Shown here in pieces: positions 1 through 10,490 of a stretch of 64,000 nucleotides of DNA. This stretch comes from Pholis gunnellus (Eukaryota; Chordata; Actinopteri; Perciformes; Pholidae): positions 19,663,702-19,727,701 of the forward strand of contig OU342816.1 in NCBI GenBank assembly GCA_910591455.2. The letters are read 5' to 3'. The notes beneath the pieces are model-generated. The model was given only the letters and a program-made list of their open reading frames with translations. It was not told the origin of the DNA and searched no databases. Position 1 is the stretch's first letter. Every line of letters starts with the position of its first letter. A program made the translations under genes and the position numbers.

Positions 1-604
1 TGTGTTGGGGATGAATGGGATCCGCAGTTGCTACAGAGAGCTCTTTGCGCAGCATGGCCAAGCTTTGTTTGATTTTTTCCCAGTATCTGGGGCACCAGAG
101 TCTCTCATGCAGGCACTGCAAAAGTGCCATCGTGCCAGTGTGCAGGCCCCATTGGGTACTGCAGGTAAAGTAAAGATCCAGGGTAAGAACGCTTGTCGTA
201 TCCCAGGTGGCATGATGCAAGTAGTGGCGGTGACGTGTGCTGAGCAGTACTCAGGTGCCACTGTGTTGTTCGAATCCCCTGACACTGCTGGCCTGCTTGC
301 GTCACCTGCCTTGGTTCGTGTGATAAGAGGCACAGCCTATATACCGATTGTTAATGTAGGCTCCACTGATGTGTTGCTTTATCCCCGCACCATTGTAGGC
401 ACCTTGGATACTGTTAATGTTGTCAGTCTGCCCACAGGAGTCACAGAGAGGCCATCAAGTGGAGCCACAGTGGCATCTCAGTCTGTTTTGCCAACGGTGG
501 ATGACCAGATGGAGGCCATTGACCTGTGTTCATTGTCTGCTGAAGAGCACGATCAGGTGAGGTCCCTTCTCAGGAAGTACACCTCAGTATTTTCTGCTTA
601 TTGA
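1..604 (+). pseudogene. Gypsy pol fragment: protease to RT linker
   Basis: An open frame of 200 codons enters from the left edge and stops at 602-604. Its last third (residues about 165-200, with SAEEHDQVRSLLRKYTSVFS) matches the kind of segment that lies between protease and reverse transcriptase in fish gypsy polyproteins, where a short helix leads into the RT fingers. No protease active-site motif is visible, so that domain lies further upstream or is lost. The frame breaks at 602, and the RT N-terminal region continues in other frames after it. The family assignment rests mainly on the RT that follows. Confidence 0.65.
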
Positions 605-1284
605 TTTGAGTTGTACCAACTTGATAGCCCATGACATTCCGCTCTTGGATGACACCCCTGTAAGACAACGCTACAGGCGTATCCCTCCATCAGAGTATGA
701 GGTAGTAAAAGAGCATATCAACCAGCTACTGGAAACACAGGTAATCAGGGAGAGTAGCAGTCCCTATGTGCCTGTGCTTTGACTACCGCCAACTTAACTG
801 CAAGACCAGAAAAGATGCTTTCCCTTTACCTCGTATCGAGGAGTCCCTGGATGCACTGACAGGTGCTCGCAGGTTTTCCACCATGGATCTGGCCAGTGGG
901 TACAACCAGGTCCCAATGGCTGAGAAAGACAGACCCAAGACAACATTTTGCACCCCATTTGGCTTGTTTGAGTGGAACCGCATGCCCTTTGGGCTCTGCA
1001 ACGCCCCCAGCACCTTCCAGAGATTAATGCAGCATCTATTCGTTGACCAACAGTGCCAGTCACTACTTCTCTACCTTGACGACATTTTGGTTTTCTCTTC
1101 CTCAGTAGAACAACATCTGGAGAGACTGGAGGTGGTGCTGGGTCGACTTCAGCAGGAGGGTTTTAAGGCGAAACTCTCCAAATGTGCGTTTTTCCAGCAG
1201 GACGTGCATTATTTGGGTCATGTCATCTCGGACAAGGGTGTCTCCACCGATCCGAGCAAGATCGAGGTGGTGGCTAACTGGTAG
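605..1284 (+). pseudogene. Gypsy reverse transcriptase domain, broken
   Basis: The clean frame 766-1284 (172 codons) holds the RT palm. It shows DYRQLNCKTRKDAFPLPRI, the MDLASGYNQV motif with a catalytic Asp, the FGLCNAPSTFQRLM motif, and YLDDILVFS at about 1072-1098, where the DD pair is the catalytic centre. The domain ends with the YLGHVIS connection motif. All three catalytic aspartates are present. The N-terminal fingers (605-765) lie in shifted frames, with material apparently missing just before 770, and the frame ends in a stop at 1282-1284 inside the RT-RNase H junction. This enzyme copies element RNA into cDNA; this copy cannot be expressed as one protein. Confidence 0.85.
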
Positions 1285-2353
1285 CCACCATCTACGGTCT
1301 CTGAGCTGCGGTATTTTCTGGGGTTTGCCAGCTATTATCGTCGCTTTGTAGAGGGCTTTGCCAAGCTGGCAGCTACAAGGCACCAAGGCTAGAAGGAGTG
1401 CAGGGCCAGGAGTTCTTGAGAAGTGGACAGAGGAGTGCCAGCGTAGCTTTGGTGCGTTAAAAGCCAAACTCACCACTGCACCTGTCCTGGCCTATGCCGA
1501 TTTCTCCTTGCCCTAGGGGCGGTGCTCTCACAGGAGCACGGAGGTAAAGTTAGACCAATAGCATATGCCAGTCGAGGTCTGAGACTTACATATGCAGAAC
1601 TATAGCTGGATGAAACTCAAGTTCTTGGCACTCAAGTGGGCCATGACCGAGAAATTCAGGGAGTATTTGCTGTGCCACAAGTGCCTTGTTTACACACACT
1701 GACAACAATCCATTGAGCCACTTGTCGTCTGCTAAACTTTGTGCGACCGACAACAGTGGGCGGCCCAACTTGTATCCTTTGACTTTGAGTTAAAGTACAG
1801 GTCAGGGAGAAGCAATCAGAACGCTGACGCCCTCTCCCGGCAGCGTCCACCAGGTGAGCAGGACAGGGAAGCCATGGTCCCTGGCACCTTGCTTCCTGAA
1901 CCGTTACAGCGAGCATTGCAGTTGGGGAAGGTTGAGGCAACCCAAGCTGCTGTCACAGTCTTGCCTAATCGCACACTGTCTGACATTGGTGCTCTCCAGC
2001 AGGCTGACCCAGTAATCCAGGAAGTCTCGTTGTTCTGGAGACAGAAGCAGCGTCCTAACCATGAGAAGCGGAAACATCTATCTCAGCCCGGATTGGTGCT
2101 GCTCCGACAATGGGACCGCCTGGTTGAGCAGAATGGGGTCCTTTGTCGCCAGATTTTCCGCCCTGATGGTACAGCGGCAACGTTTCAACTGCTGCTGCCG
2201 GCTGTCTTAAAGAACGAGGTTCTAACAGGGGTTCATCAGGAGCACGGCCATCAAGGTGTGGAGAGAACGTTGAAGCTCTTGCGAGCTCGTTGTTACTGGC
2301 CAGGTATGTCCTCTGAGGTGGCAGACTGGTGTCAGGCCTGTGAAAGAAGTTAA
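1285..2353 (+). pseudogene. Gypsy RNase H remnant and integrase zinc-binding domain
   Basis: Between 1285 and 1740 the RNase H region is decayed: pieces such as RYFLGFASYYRRF survive in shifted frames with several stops. The frame 1739-2353 (204 codons) is cleaner. It carries the end of RNase H (LKYRSGRSNQNADALSR, a conserved signature), then a linker, then the integrase HHCC zinc finger near 2235-2345 with the pattern HxxHGHQG...RCYWPGM...CxxC. The frame stops at 2351-2353 just after the second Cys pair. The HHCC domain helps integrase multimerise on element ends. Confidence 0.8.
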
Positions 2354-2389
2354 GTGGCCAAAAACACCTAGCCAGCTTTTCGTAGCTAC

Positions 2390-2905
2390 TTGGGGCATTT
2401 ATTGGCTTCACGGCCTAATGAGATTTTGGCCTTTGATTATACTTTGTTGGAACCTGCCCATAATGGATTGGAAAATGTTCTGGTGATGACAGACGTTTTC
2501 AGTAAATACACACTGACTATTCCCACACGTGATCAACATGCCTCTACAGTGGCACAGGTTTTGGTGACAGAGTGGTTTTTCAAGTTTGGTGTCCCTGCCC
2601 GTATACACTCAGACCAGGGCCGCAATTTGAAAGTTCCCTGATCCAGCAGCTGTGTGGCCTTTACGACATTGAAAAGTCTCGCACCACTCCCTACCATCCG
2701 GCCGGTAATGGACAATGTGAATGTTTCAATAGAACTCTCCACAACTTGCTGCGCACTCTACCCGTCTCTCGAAAGTTACAACACCACTCCCCATCGGGCA
2801 ACTGGTGAATCCCCATTTTTTCTGAAGTTCGGTCAAGAACCCAGGCTGCCGGTCGACTTCCTGCTGAGCAGAGTTCAGGATGGGAGGAAACGTCCATGAG
2901 TGGAT
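2390..2905 (+). pseudogene. Gypsy integrase catalytic core, frameshifted
   Basis: Two overlapping frames contain the integrase core. The first (2390-2641) has the first catalytic Asp in LAFDYT, the VMTDVFSKY segment and the second Asp in IHSDQG. A frameshift near 2625-2640 moves the rest into the frame that includes 2572-2808, with YHPAGNGQCECFNRTL. Its Glu is the third member of the D,D,E triad, so the triad is visible but split between frames. A third frame (2654-2899) carries the end of the domain (ESPFFLKFGQEPRLPVD). These residues would perform strand transfer in an intact enzyme. Confidence 0.8.
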
Positions 2906-3675
2906 CCAGGAGCACCAGACTCAGTTGCAGGTAGCCTTTGAAGGGGCTAGGGAGAGGTTGAGGTTGGCGGCAGAGCTTTGGAAAAAAAACTATGATCAGC
3001 ATGTTCGAAGTGCGCCTTTCAGGAAAGGTCAGTTAGGTATTGTTGAGGGATTTTAGTGTGAGGGGACATCATAAAATCCAGGATCTGTGGTGTCCTGTGG
3101 TGCATAGAGTCCTGAAGGCACCTAAGGATTGTGGCCCAGTTTACACCATTGCGCCTGTGGACGACCACAGTAAAACCAGGCAAGTCCAGCGTAACCGGCT
3201 AACAGCCCTGGTTGGAGCAGACTCTCCAGGTTGTGCCTCCACCAGTGGCCCGTGTTCCATGGACATGCCACTATCTGAGGACGAGTCCTCATCCGATGGT
3301 GATTTGTTAATGCTGCAGCAGCAGGAATGTCCTCAAGCAACACCTATTGGGACATCTGCCAGACCGATTGCATTGACACAAACCACCCTTGGGCTGCTAC
3401 CCCTACCATTTGACCCAGCCTCCACTGTGCCAGGCCCCGTAGTGGTTCCCACTATTGTGAGGACAGATCAACTATTTGCCTCCTGGGCTGGCCCACCACC
3501 CAGTCACCACGAACGTGGTGATGTAGCAGCACGTCGGACCACACGGTCAACTGCTGGTCACCATTCTAATGTGCACCATCTTCCCAGATCAGTAGAGAGA
3601 ATAGCAGACAGGCCTGCAAATCCTCCTGGTTCGGTGTCCAATGCAATGTTTGCAGTGTTCAGGCCCTGGGGTTAG
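2906..3675 (+). pseudogene. Gypsy pol C-terminal tail
   Basis: After the integrase core, 2906-3040 still reads as a degraded helical linker in mixed frames (EHQTQLQVAFEGARERLRL-like). From 3040 a 211-codon frame runs to the stop at 3673. Its first part (VLKAPKDCGPVYTIAPVDD, followed by a basic RQVQRNRL) resembles the SH3-like integrase C-terminal region and the basic end of fish gypsy pols. The rest is low-complexity and rich in Ser, Pro and Thr. No further enzyme domain is seen. It ends 65 bp before the LTR, the usual compact spacing. Confidence 0.6.
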
Positions 3676-3722
3676 TTCAAACTATTTTTGGTCTTGCCTG
3701 TTCCATCGTCGGGGTGACGATG

Positions 3723-3740
3723 CAAGAAGGAGGGGTAGAA
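3723..3740 (+). promoter_or_regulatory. Polypurine tract of the gypsy element
   Basis: A purine-rich run (caagaaggaggggtagaa) sits directly before a TG dinucleotide that starts the presumed LTR. In LTR retrotransposons such a tract primes plus-strand DNA synthesis at the 5' border of the 3' LTR. Its position after the end of pol supports the reading. Confidence 0.6.
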
Positions 3741-4650
3741 TGTAAAAGAAGGGAGCTTTTATCACTCGCTGGGCCTCGGTGTCCCTTTTAATTACAAGGC
3801 CATCACTAGCCAATCACGGTGGGCGGGCATCATATAAATGCGACGGGGGATTCCCTTAGCTCCAGCCTGACGTCAAATGCGTGTCCCGCTTCCGGTCTGC
3901 CGGACTTCCGCCTCTGTTGCAGACGATCTCAGCGCTACATGCCCTCCTCCCCCCTTCTGGAGCAGACAAATATTGCCTGATCGGGGACTTTAGGTTGGGT
4001 TCGATAGGAACGTTGCCAGAAAGTGGCTACAGCTAACCCTGCTCACATTTAAAGAACGCTGCTGTTTTGCCGACCGGCGTTAGCTTACCGGTGTTTTGCA
4101 GACCGGGTTTTGTCTACCCTGCTGCGCTGTGTCTGACGCTGCTCTTATTTTGGTTGTTTTGTCTTTTTTTACTTTTACTTTTTCTATTTTCCTGAGAAGT
4201 GGAGCCTTGGTAATTGTGTTCCTTGTCCCTGTAGGAGCTGCTAAGCCATGATGGTGGGGTTGGTGCCTCCGGGTGTTGGTGTCTCCCTTCGTGTGCTGTG
4301 TGGTTTGGTGTACCCCTGGTTCGGAACCCTCACGTGTGGTTGTGTGTGTGTGTGAGTGATTTTTGTGTCCACGTGTGATCGGGGTGCCTCCTCTTTTGGG
4401 ATCCTCAACTGTACTGGTCTACCTCGCCACTGGTAAGCTGCAACCCTGCACCTCTCTTTTAAATAAATATATAAGGCTCTTTTATAGTTTGTGTAGTTTG
4501 TGTTTAAAACGATCTGTGAACCACTGTTTTTGTAAAAATAAATAATTGTTTGTAGTGGAACCACGTCTCCTGCTCATCTGTATAATGAACCTGAGTGTCC
4601 TCTGAATCCTTGATACTGTGTGGGCAAATCTTAATCTTTAGGTGAAATTC
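3741..4650 (+). repeat. Presumed 3' LTR of the gypsy element
   Basis: The segment starts with TGTAAAAG immediately after the polypurine tract. It contains a TATA-like catataaatg at 3830-3839 and AATAAA polyadenylation signals near 4462 and 4538, the arrangement expected of U3-R-U5. The 3' end is not visible because no second LTR copy lies in the window for comparison; I place it at about 4600-4650. Part of 4600-4680 could instead belong to the BEL/Pao element that follows. Confidence 0.5.
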
Positions 4651-4752
4651 CTAAGGTGGCGTTGTTGTGCTCTGAATATTGGTTAATGTAAAATTTAAAT
4701 CACACCCCCTCTTCTCGCCACACACGCAATTCACGCATTGCCTTATTTATAT

Positions 4753-6035
4753 GATGGCTGAAGATAAGGAGGTAATTAATGCTGAAAAAATTGAATCTAA
4801 GAGAATGAGAAAGTTAACTGAGAGAACATTGGAGGAGAGGCTGCACAGGGTCATTGGAACCAGGAGAGGAGTATTAGCTCGGATAACTGGAAAAAGAAAA
4901 TAAATTAAAAGTTTGATGAGTGATGCTGGCAATCTGCAAAAGTTAATGCATAAGGATTTCAACACTCTTGTCAGTGAGTTTAAAAAGCTCAGTGGACAAG
5001 TAACAGATCTTCTGTCTGAAGAAGAAAAAGATGCAGATGTGAATAACTGGTTGGAGGCGAAGATGATGATTCTGAAACAGTTTGCAGAAGAAGCTGAAAG
5101 CTGGATGTGTGCTTTGAATGAAAAAGAAATAAGCAAAGAAAATACAGCTGCTGATAATGAGGACATAGATGGTGATCCAGATGAAGATATAGAAGATGAT
5201 GTGAATCCTGATGACAGTGCTTCACAAGTGACAGTCGATAACATCGAAACAGTGCAACGAAAAGGTTCCGGTTTTCAACGTTCATCTGTCCTGTCCGGCA
5301 GATCATCAGTTTGTGCTACTGAAGAAGCAAAATTAGCTGGCTTGGTGGAACGTGCTGCAGCTTTACAGAAGAAGCAGGAGCTTGAATTGGAGGAAGCCCA
5401 TATTAAAGCCAAGCTGGAAAGGCTGACTTTGGAAGCAGCAATCGCTGAAAAGGGAGCTCAAGTAAAAGTACTTAAAGACTATGAGAGATCAGAACAGCAT
5501 GAACAGCTATATTTTCTCACACTTAAGACGATTGCAAGTGAAGGAAGAGGAGCAAAAACTTGTCCCACCCACTAACATGACTGTACATGGAGGTATAGTT
5601 ACAACCCGACTGCAGCAATTTACAGAGCCACAAACTGTGAGGCCAAGACAGACAGACAACACTGACAGACAACAGCGTGACAGAAGCAGTAATGACATTC
5701 TTCAAGTAATGGAAAAACTAAATCTGATCACAGAAATGTTGGTTAATCATCAGAAACAAGCTCAGCTACCAGTTAAAGAGGCTACAGTTTTCAAGGGAGA
5801 TCCACTTACCGACAGATCTTTTATCAGAGCTTTTGAACAAGCTATTGAGCAGAAAACTGATAATGATCAAGACAAACTGTATTACTTGCAACAGTACACT
5901 GCAGGAGAACCGCAGGAACTCATACGTAGCTGTGAGCACATGCTATCACACAGAGGGTTCAAGGAAGCAAAACGAATGCTTCAGAAGAACCATGGAGATG
6001 AGCTGATGATAGCACTTACATTGACAAAGCCTTAA
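4753..6035 (+). pseudogene. BEL/Pao gag, N-terminal two thirds, frameshifted
   Basis: Translation can start at the ATG pair at 4753/4756 (MMAEDKEVINAEKIESKR), after which the frame stops at 4901. The next frame, 4913-5575, has the long acidic and coiled-coil part (EEAKLAGLVERAAALQKKQ, then ELELEEAH), typical of the gag N-terminus. A shift between about 5500 and 5570 moves the capsid-like part into the frame ending at 6035; it carries VFKGDPLTDRSFIRAFEQ and LYYLQQYTAGEPQELIRS, the hallmark of this gag family. A further shift near 6020 leads into the next frame. The protein would form the particle core of the retrotransposon; this copy is dead. Confidence 0.7.
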
Positions 6036-7099
6036 AGTGGCCACAAATCAAGTCTGAAGATGGTAAAGCACTGAATGCCTGTGCTGTTTTTCTGACTGGA
6101 TGTCGTAATACAATGAAAGATGTGGAGTTTATGGAGGAGATGGATAACCCCACAAATATGAGAATTGTGGTATCCAAATTGCCATATAAAATGAGAGAGA
6201 GGTGGCGCAATGTAGCATTTGATCTTAAAGGAAGTAGAAGACACAGAGCAAGATTTGCTGATCTTGTTAACTTTATTGACCATCAAGCAAAGATTGCTAT
6301 GGACCCATTCTTTGGAGACTTCCAAGACAGACGCACATCTACAGTAGGCAAAAGCGAGGAGAAGAAACCTTTCAAAAGTGGAATGAAAAGAAGCAGCTTC
6401 GCAACAAATGTGTCGGTGGAGAGGAAAAGGCCGGTTACAGCACCAAGGCAGGCCAATCCGGTTGGAGCGGCTGGTGCCTTTGAGCCACCATGTCTTTTCC
6501 GTCAAAAGAATAACACTTTGGAGTCTTGCATCAAAATGAAAGGGCTAGCACACAAGGATCGTGTAGAATTCCTGAAAACAAAGGGAATATGCTTTGGATG
6601 CTTAACACGAGGACATCTTAGCAAAACATGCAAGAAGAGGATGGTGTGCAAGCAGTACTCACAGAAACACCCAGACATTCTTCACATAGCGAAGGAAGCT
6701 AACAAAAATATTTCATCTATAGTGGAGAGTGAGGACAGCACTTCAAATGAAGAGGTCTCAGGAGCTCAGAACTTGGTTAAACAGGAAATAGTTGGCTATG
6801 CTGGGACAGGGAACATGCTCTCAGAACTGGAAGTGTGTGGCCTTGAAGACACAAGGTATGTCCAGCTACCCAAAGTCTTCACACACAGCAGTATCCTTGT
6901 TCAAAAGGTAAACGTTCCAATTCAACAACATCTGCAAAAGTGGCCATATCTGCATGTTGGATCGCCTTTAATTAGGTGGCGTCATCTTTGCACATATGAT
7001 TTTACCTCCTACCACACTGATTTCTGTATGACAGCTTTGCAGTTTGAGAAACTTGGGTTGCTACCCTCCTCTCTCTCCCTAGCCACACAAAATGAGTGA
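6020..7099 (+). pseudogene. BEL/Pao gag C-terminus with zinc knuckle, start of protease
   Basis: The frame is open from about 6020, with its first internal ATG at 6113, to the stop at 7097-7099. It continues the gag (MEEMDNPTNMRIVVSKLPYK, then MRERWR) and holds a CX2CX4HX4C zinc knuckle, CFGCLTRGHLSKTC, at 6590-6631, which binds element RNA in intact copies. The following residues should be the aspartic protease, but no DTG/DSG-type active site is readable, and similarity fades after about 6990. The 3' break of the element lies here. Confidence 0.7.
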
Positions 7100-7100
7100 A

Positions 7101-7375
7101 GTGATCGGCTACATTACTCTCAGATGCGCTTGTTGGTAGCTTTGCACACTACTTAGGTGCTCGATGCATTGTTATTAAACAATACATTTTCTACAAGGTA
7201 CTAAAAAATAAAACATGAACCCTCTTGTGCACCATGCTAAATTAATAAAAGGACATATTATTATTTAATTGCTTTGTTTCCACTGACAGTTACTTTAACC
7301 CACGCCCCACTTTGGAGGATTTCATGATAGAAGTGATTAAACATATAAAATAGAAGTGATTAAACATATAAACTG
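7101..7375. other. AT-rich spacer with a short tandem duplication
   Basis: No gene is seen. A 22-23 bp unit beginning atagaagtgattaaacat occurs twice head to tail at about 7328-7372, directly before the LINE tail. This could be a target-site duplication or slippage product linked to the LINE insertion. Confidence 0.4.
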
Positions 7376-8697
7376 CATAGATAGATGTATACTTTATTCA
7401 TCCCCAGGGCGAAATTTGTTTGTAGCAGCAGCAAACGAAGTTACAGAGTAAACATAAAAATATGAACGGTGAGAGATGCTCAATATATACAATACAATAA
7501 AATAACAGAGCAGAATATAATACATTTGAAGAAAATGTAAAGAAAATAAAAAATGCACAGTATATACAATAAAATAGAATGGTATTAAATTAACTAACTA
7601 GGTAAAAAACAGTAGTGCAAGGATCACCAACAGCAAACAACAACAACAACAGTGTAGCGGTGTGTAGTTATGTGAAGGATGATCTGGCCAGAGGTGATTT
7701 ATTATAGAGTCTTATAGCAGTGGGCAGGAATGTTCTCCTGTATCTGTCCTTGTGACAGCGGAGCTGGATCAGTCGGTTGGAGAAAGTGCTCCTCTGTCCC
7801 TGCAGTAGGTGGTGGAGAGGGTGGTCCGGGTTATCTAATATAGATAATAGTTTCTTCAGTGTCCTCCTCTCCACCACCTGTTCCAGATTGTCTTGTTTAC
7901 AGCCAATGATGGAGCCGGCCTTCTTAACCAGTTTGTTAAGTCTGTTGGTGTCTCCGGCTCCAATGCTGCTCCCCCAGCAGACTACGGAGCAGTAAAGTGC
8001 ACTGGACACAACAGACTGGTAGAACATCTCCAACATCTTGCCGCACACATTGAAGGATCGAAGTTTCCTCAAGAAAAAGAGTCGACTCATCCCCTTCTTG
8101 TACACAGCGTTGATGTTGGTCCTCCAGTTCAGTCTGTTGTCGATGGAGACACCCAGGAACTTTTACTCCTCCACCATGTCCACGTCCTCTCCCAGAACTC
8201 TCATCGGTTGTGGAGCCGTCATCTTCCTCTTGAAGTCGACCACCATCTCTCTGGTCTTGGCCACGTTCAGAAACAGGTGATTTCTACCGGCCCACTCTAC
8301 AAAGTCATCCACTATTGCCCTGTACTTCTCCTCCTGTCCATCCCTTATACACCCAACCTCTGCAGAGTCAACAGAGAACTTCTGCAGTTGGCATGACCCC
8401 GAGTTCTACTGGAAGTCAGTGGTGTATACGGTGAACAGGAAGGGAGACAGAACAGTTCCCTGTGGAGCTCCAGTACCACTGACCACCGTATGAGACAGCA
8501 CACTGCCCAGTCGGACAAACTGTGGTCTGCCTGTGAGGTAGTCAGTGATCCAGGAGACGGTGGACGTGTCTACCCCCACCACCCGCAGCTCCTCACTCAG
8601 CAGCAGTGGTTGGATGGTGTTAAATGCACTGGAGAAATCAAAGAAAGTGATTCTCATAGATGCATAGATGCCTTGTATAAAATAGTTACTCAAAACT
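7376..8697 (-). mobile_element. 5'-truncated CR1/L2-type LINE, RT C-terminal half and 3' tail
   Basis: On the minus strand the frame 8693-8406 reads RT motifs FDFSSAFNTIQP and GAPQGTVLSPFLF, and the frame 8105-7668 reads the post-RT region (FLRKLRSFNVCGKMLEMFYQ, LNKLVKKAGSIIGC, and a CHKDRYRRTFLP end). Between them, at 8364-8378, the expected catalytic Y/F-x-D-D box reads FSVDS, so one of the two Asp residues is Val, and an upstream stop breaks the frame. The 3' end is the dispersed tactttattcatccccag tail followed by short GATA-type repeats at 7376-7387. The lack of the endonuclease and RT N-terminus shows normal 5' truncation. Rex1-like and L2/Maui-like clades are both possible. Confidence 0.75.
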
Positions 8698-10099
8698 TAT
8701 ATAATCCTTCCTGTTCAAAACAGGATCAAACCAGCTATATTCTGTGTCTGACCTAGAAACAGGAGGACTCATGTGTGAGTGACGCATGAACCTGAGGGAG
8801 GTACCAGCCTCAGACCAGCATAAGAGGAGCCAGCAGAGAAGAGAGACTGGGATTTTACCAGGGTAGAGACTGGATCATACTTCTTTAACAAGAAGACTAG
8901 GCTTAAATGTCTTACACCCTTAGGGGTGACTAGAAGACCCTTGTTCTATCAGAATACAACATGAAAAAACTCACGGCGAAAGCTGAATAAAGAATACCTG
9001 TTAATAGCAGGATTGTTAGAATTAGCTGTTGAGACTGTTTCATTGAAGTGAAATTGTTGTATGTGATTGTTGTGAGAAAACTTTAATAAAACCACAGCCT
9101 TACCATTTGTAAGTGGCTGAAACCAAACTAAAGACTCTTGTTTTTTTAGATTACGTTACCCCTCTTCCCCTGTCCCTAAACGTGTGATACAGATGTGATG
9201 ACTGACTCTACCAGAGGAGCTTAAGGTAACTTCCTTGGGTGAAGACTTGGCAGTGTTAGTTATAAATGGTGAGAAGTTCACAATAGGCAATAGTAAAGTA
9301 CAGACGTCTACGTAACTATTGATACTGGGTGTTAGAGTTGCATCCTACTGAGAGCCTAGGGCGTAGCCGTACAAGACTCTCAGAAAGACAATAATTCCGA
9401 AAATCCTAATGATTTAGCTACGGGGTGAGATAAAAGACCGAAGGTATTGTTCCGACACTTCCGTGAGGAATCTAACCCACGCAGGTCGGACAGCCGACGG
9501 AGTGACCACCATGTTAGGTGTGCAAGCTTGTCCCGCTTTCCCCGGGGCAGGATCCGTTCACTCTACACTTCCTGTGTGGCTTTCAGGATCTCAAGCATGC
9601 TTGTGGAAGGATTACCAAACATGAGAACAGCAGGACAACGTTGGTAAAACTAAAAGCAGATACAAACGGGGAATTGAGCAGTACAACTGCAAGTTGAGGA
9701 GGGGAGTATACATAGACTGAGTTCATGTACGAACTGGGTTATCAACTGTGTTAGCTGATTGGAAAACCAAATGCCCTGAGGACTGAAATGCAGGACATGA
9801 CAAGAGCTGAGCGAAGTGATAAGAAGGTTTATTTATGGAGCCAAGGTTGGTTGATGGCAGACCAGGCTGGGTGAGGTTTCACAGGGGAAGTGGGCATGCC
9901 AGCAAGGCAGATGATCCTTAGGGAGAGGGGAAGAGAACAGTTAGAGTCAGGCTCCAAAGCAACACAATGAAAACACAAAAAACGTGAGGCTTGAAGCAAA
10001 AACTACCATGTTAGCTGAGACAGGATTGGTAGACAAGCCAGGGTAGAAATACTGCAGGCTAATGAGAAGCAGGCATGCAGATTGGTAGGGGTGATTAGC
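8698..10099. other. Unassigned stretch, possible retroelement LTR or leader remnant
   Basis: I see no coding gene. Segment 8760-9120 carries two AATAAA signals (near 8986 and 9084) and a GC-mixed leader-like stretch with short inverted repeats follows at 9400-9560 (for example ggtcggacagccgac). This suggests an LTR/leader of a retroelement, but I found no flanking duplicate, polypurine tract or primer site. Segment 9740-10090 has no recognisable content. Confidence 0.25.
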
Positions 10100-10490
10100 T
10101 GTTTGTGCCCCTTCCATCTGGTAGGAGGCTGCGGTCCATCAGGACCTCACGCCACATGAACAGTTTCTTCCCATCGGCAGTCGGGCTCATCAACAAAGCC
10201 CGGGACAATTTTCCGACCGGCACACTACCCTGCACACCCCTCTCTGTTTCTTCATTTAAACACACTTGACACTTTTATACTCCACTTCATCATACTTGTT
10301 TAAAGTACTGTTATCTGTTTGTTGTGCACTTTATTTTATATTCTATTGTAAATTGTAATATGTTTCTATTTCTTGCACAGTGTGGATTGTTGTTGATTGT
10401 TCAATGTTATGCACCACCCGGCACCGCCATGACAAATTCCTTGTATGTGCAACATACATTGGCAATAAACGGTTTCTGATTCTGATTCTG
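10100..10490 (+). mobile_element. 3' end of a second LINE family
   Basis: The first 120 bp translate to the C-terminal end of a LINE ORF2 (FVPLPSGRRLRS, SRHMNSFFPSAVGLINKARD) up to a stop near 10268. A 3' UTR follows with the dispersed aacatacattggcaataaa segment and a (gattct)n tail at 10478-10490. It is truncated to about 390 bp. The same family lies inverted at 13658-14095. Confidence 0.7.

Larger units (their letters stand above)
1..4650 (+). mobile_element. Decayed Ty3/gypsy LTR retrotransposon, 3' portion
   Basis: The fragment runs in order: protease-RT linker, reverse transcriptase, RNase H, integrase zinc finger, integrase core, C-terminal tail, polypurine tract and one LTR. This domain order (integrase after RNase H) is that of Ty3/gypsy. 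The element enters from the left edge, so its 5' LTR, gag and most of the protease lie outside the window. Coding frames are broken repeatedly by frameshifts and stops (near 605, 770, 1282, 1400, 1515, 2353, 2630 and 2900), so this copy cannot make an intact polyprotein. The right limit is the estimated LTR end and is uncertain by about 100 bp. It lies upstream of alcam in the same orientation. Confidence 0.85.
4680..7100 (+). mobile_element. BEL/Pao retrotransposon, truncated gag and protease start
   Basis: A second, unrelated LTR element in the same orientation follows the gypsy LTR directly. It covers the leader, gag and the beginning of the protease region, then stops at about 7100 without RT, integrase or a 3' LTR. 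No separate 5' LTR is obvious between 4600 and 4750. The family is assigned from the gag architecture: an acidic coiled N-terminus, a capsid-like segment with FKGDPL and YYLQQYT, and a zinc knuckle. This is the BEL/Pao (DUF1759-like) type known from fish genomes. Confidence 0.7.

Noticed and set aside
7893..8396. 167-codon + strand frame
   Set aside because: It is the antisense shadow of the minus-strand LINE RT.
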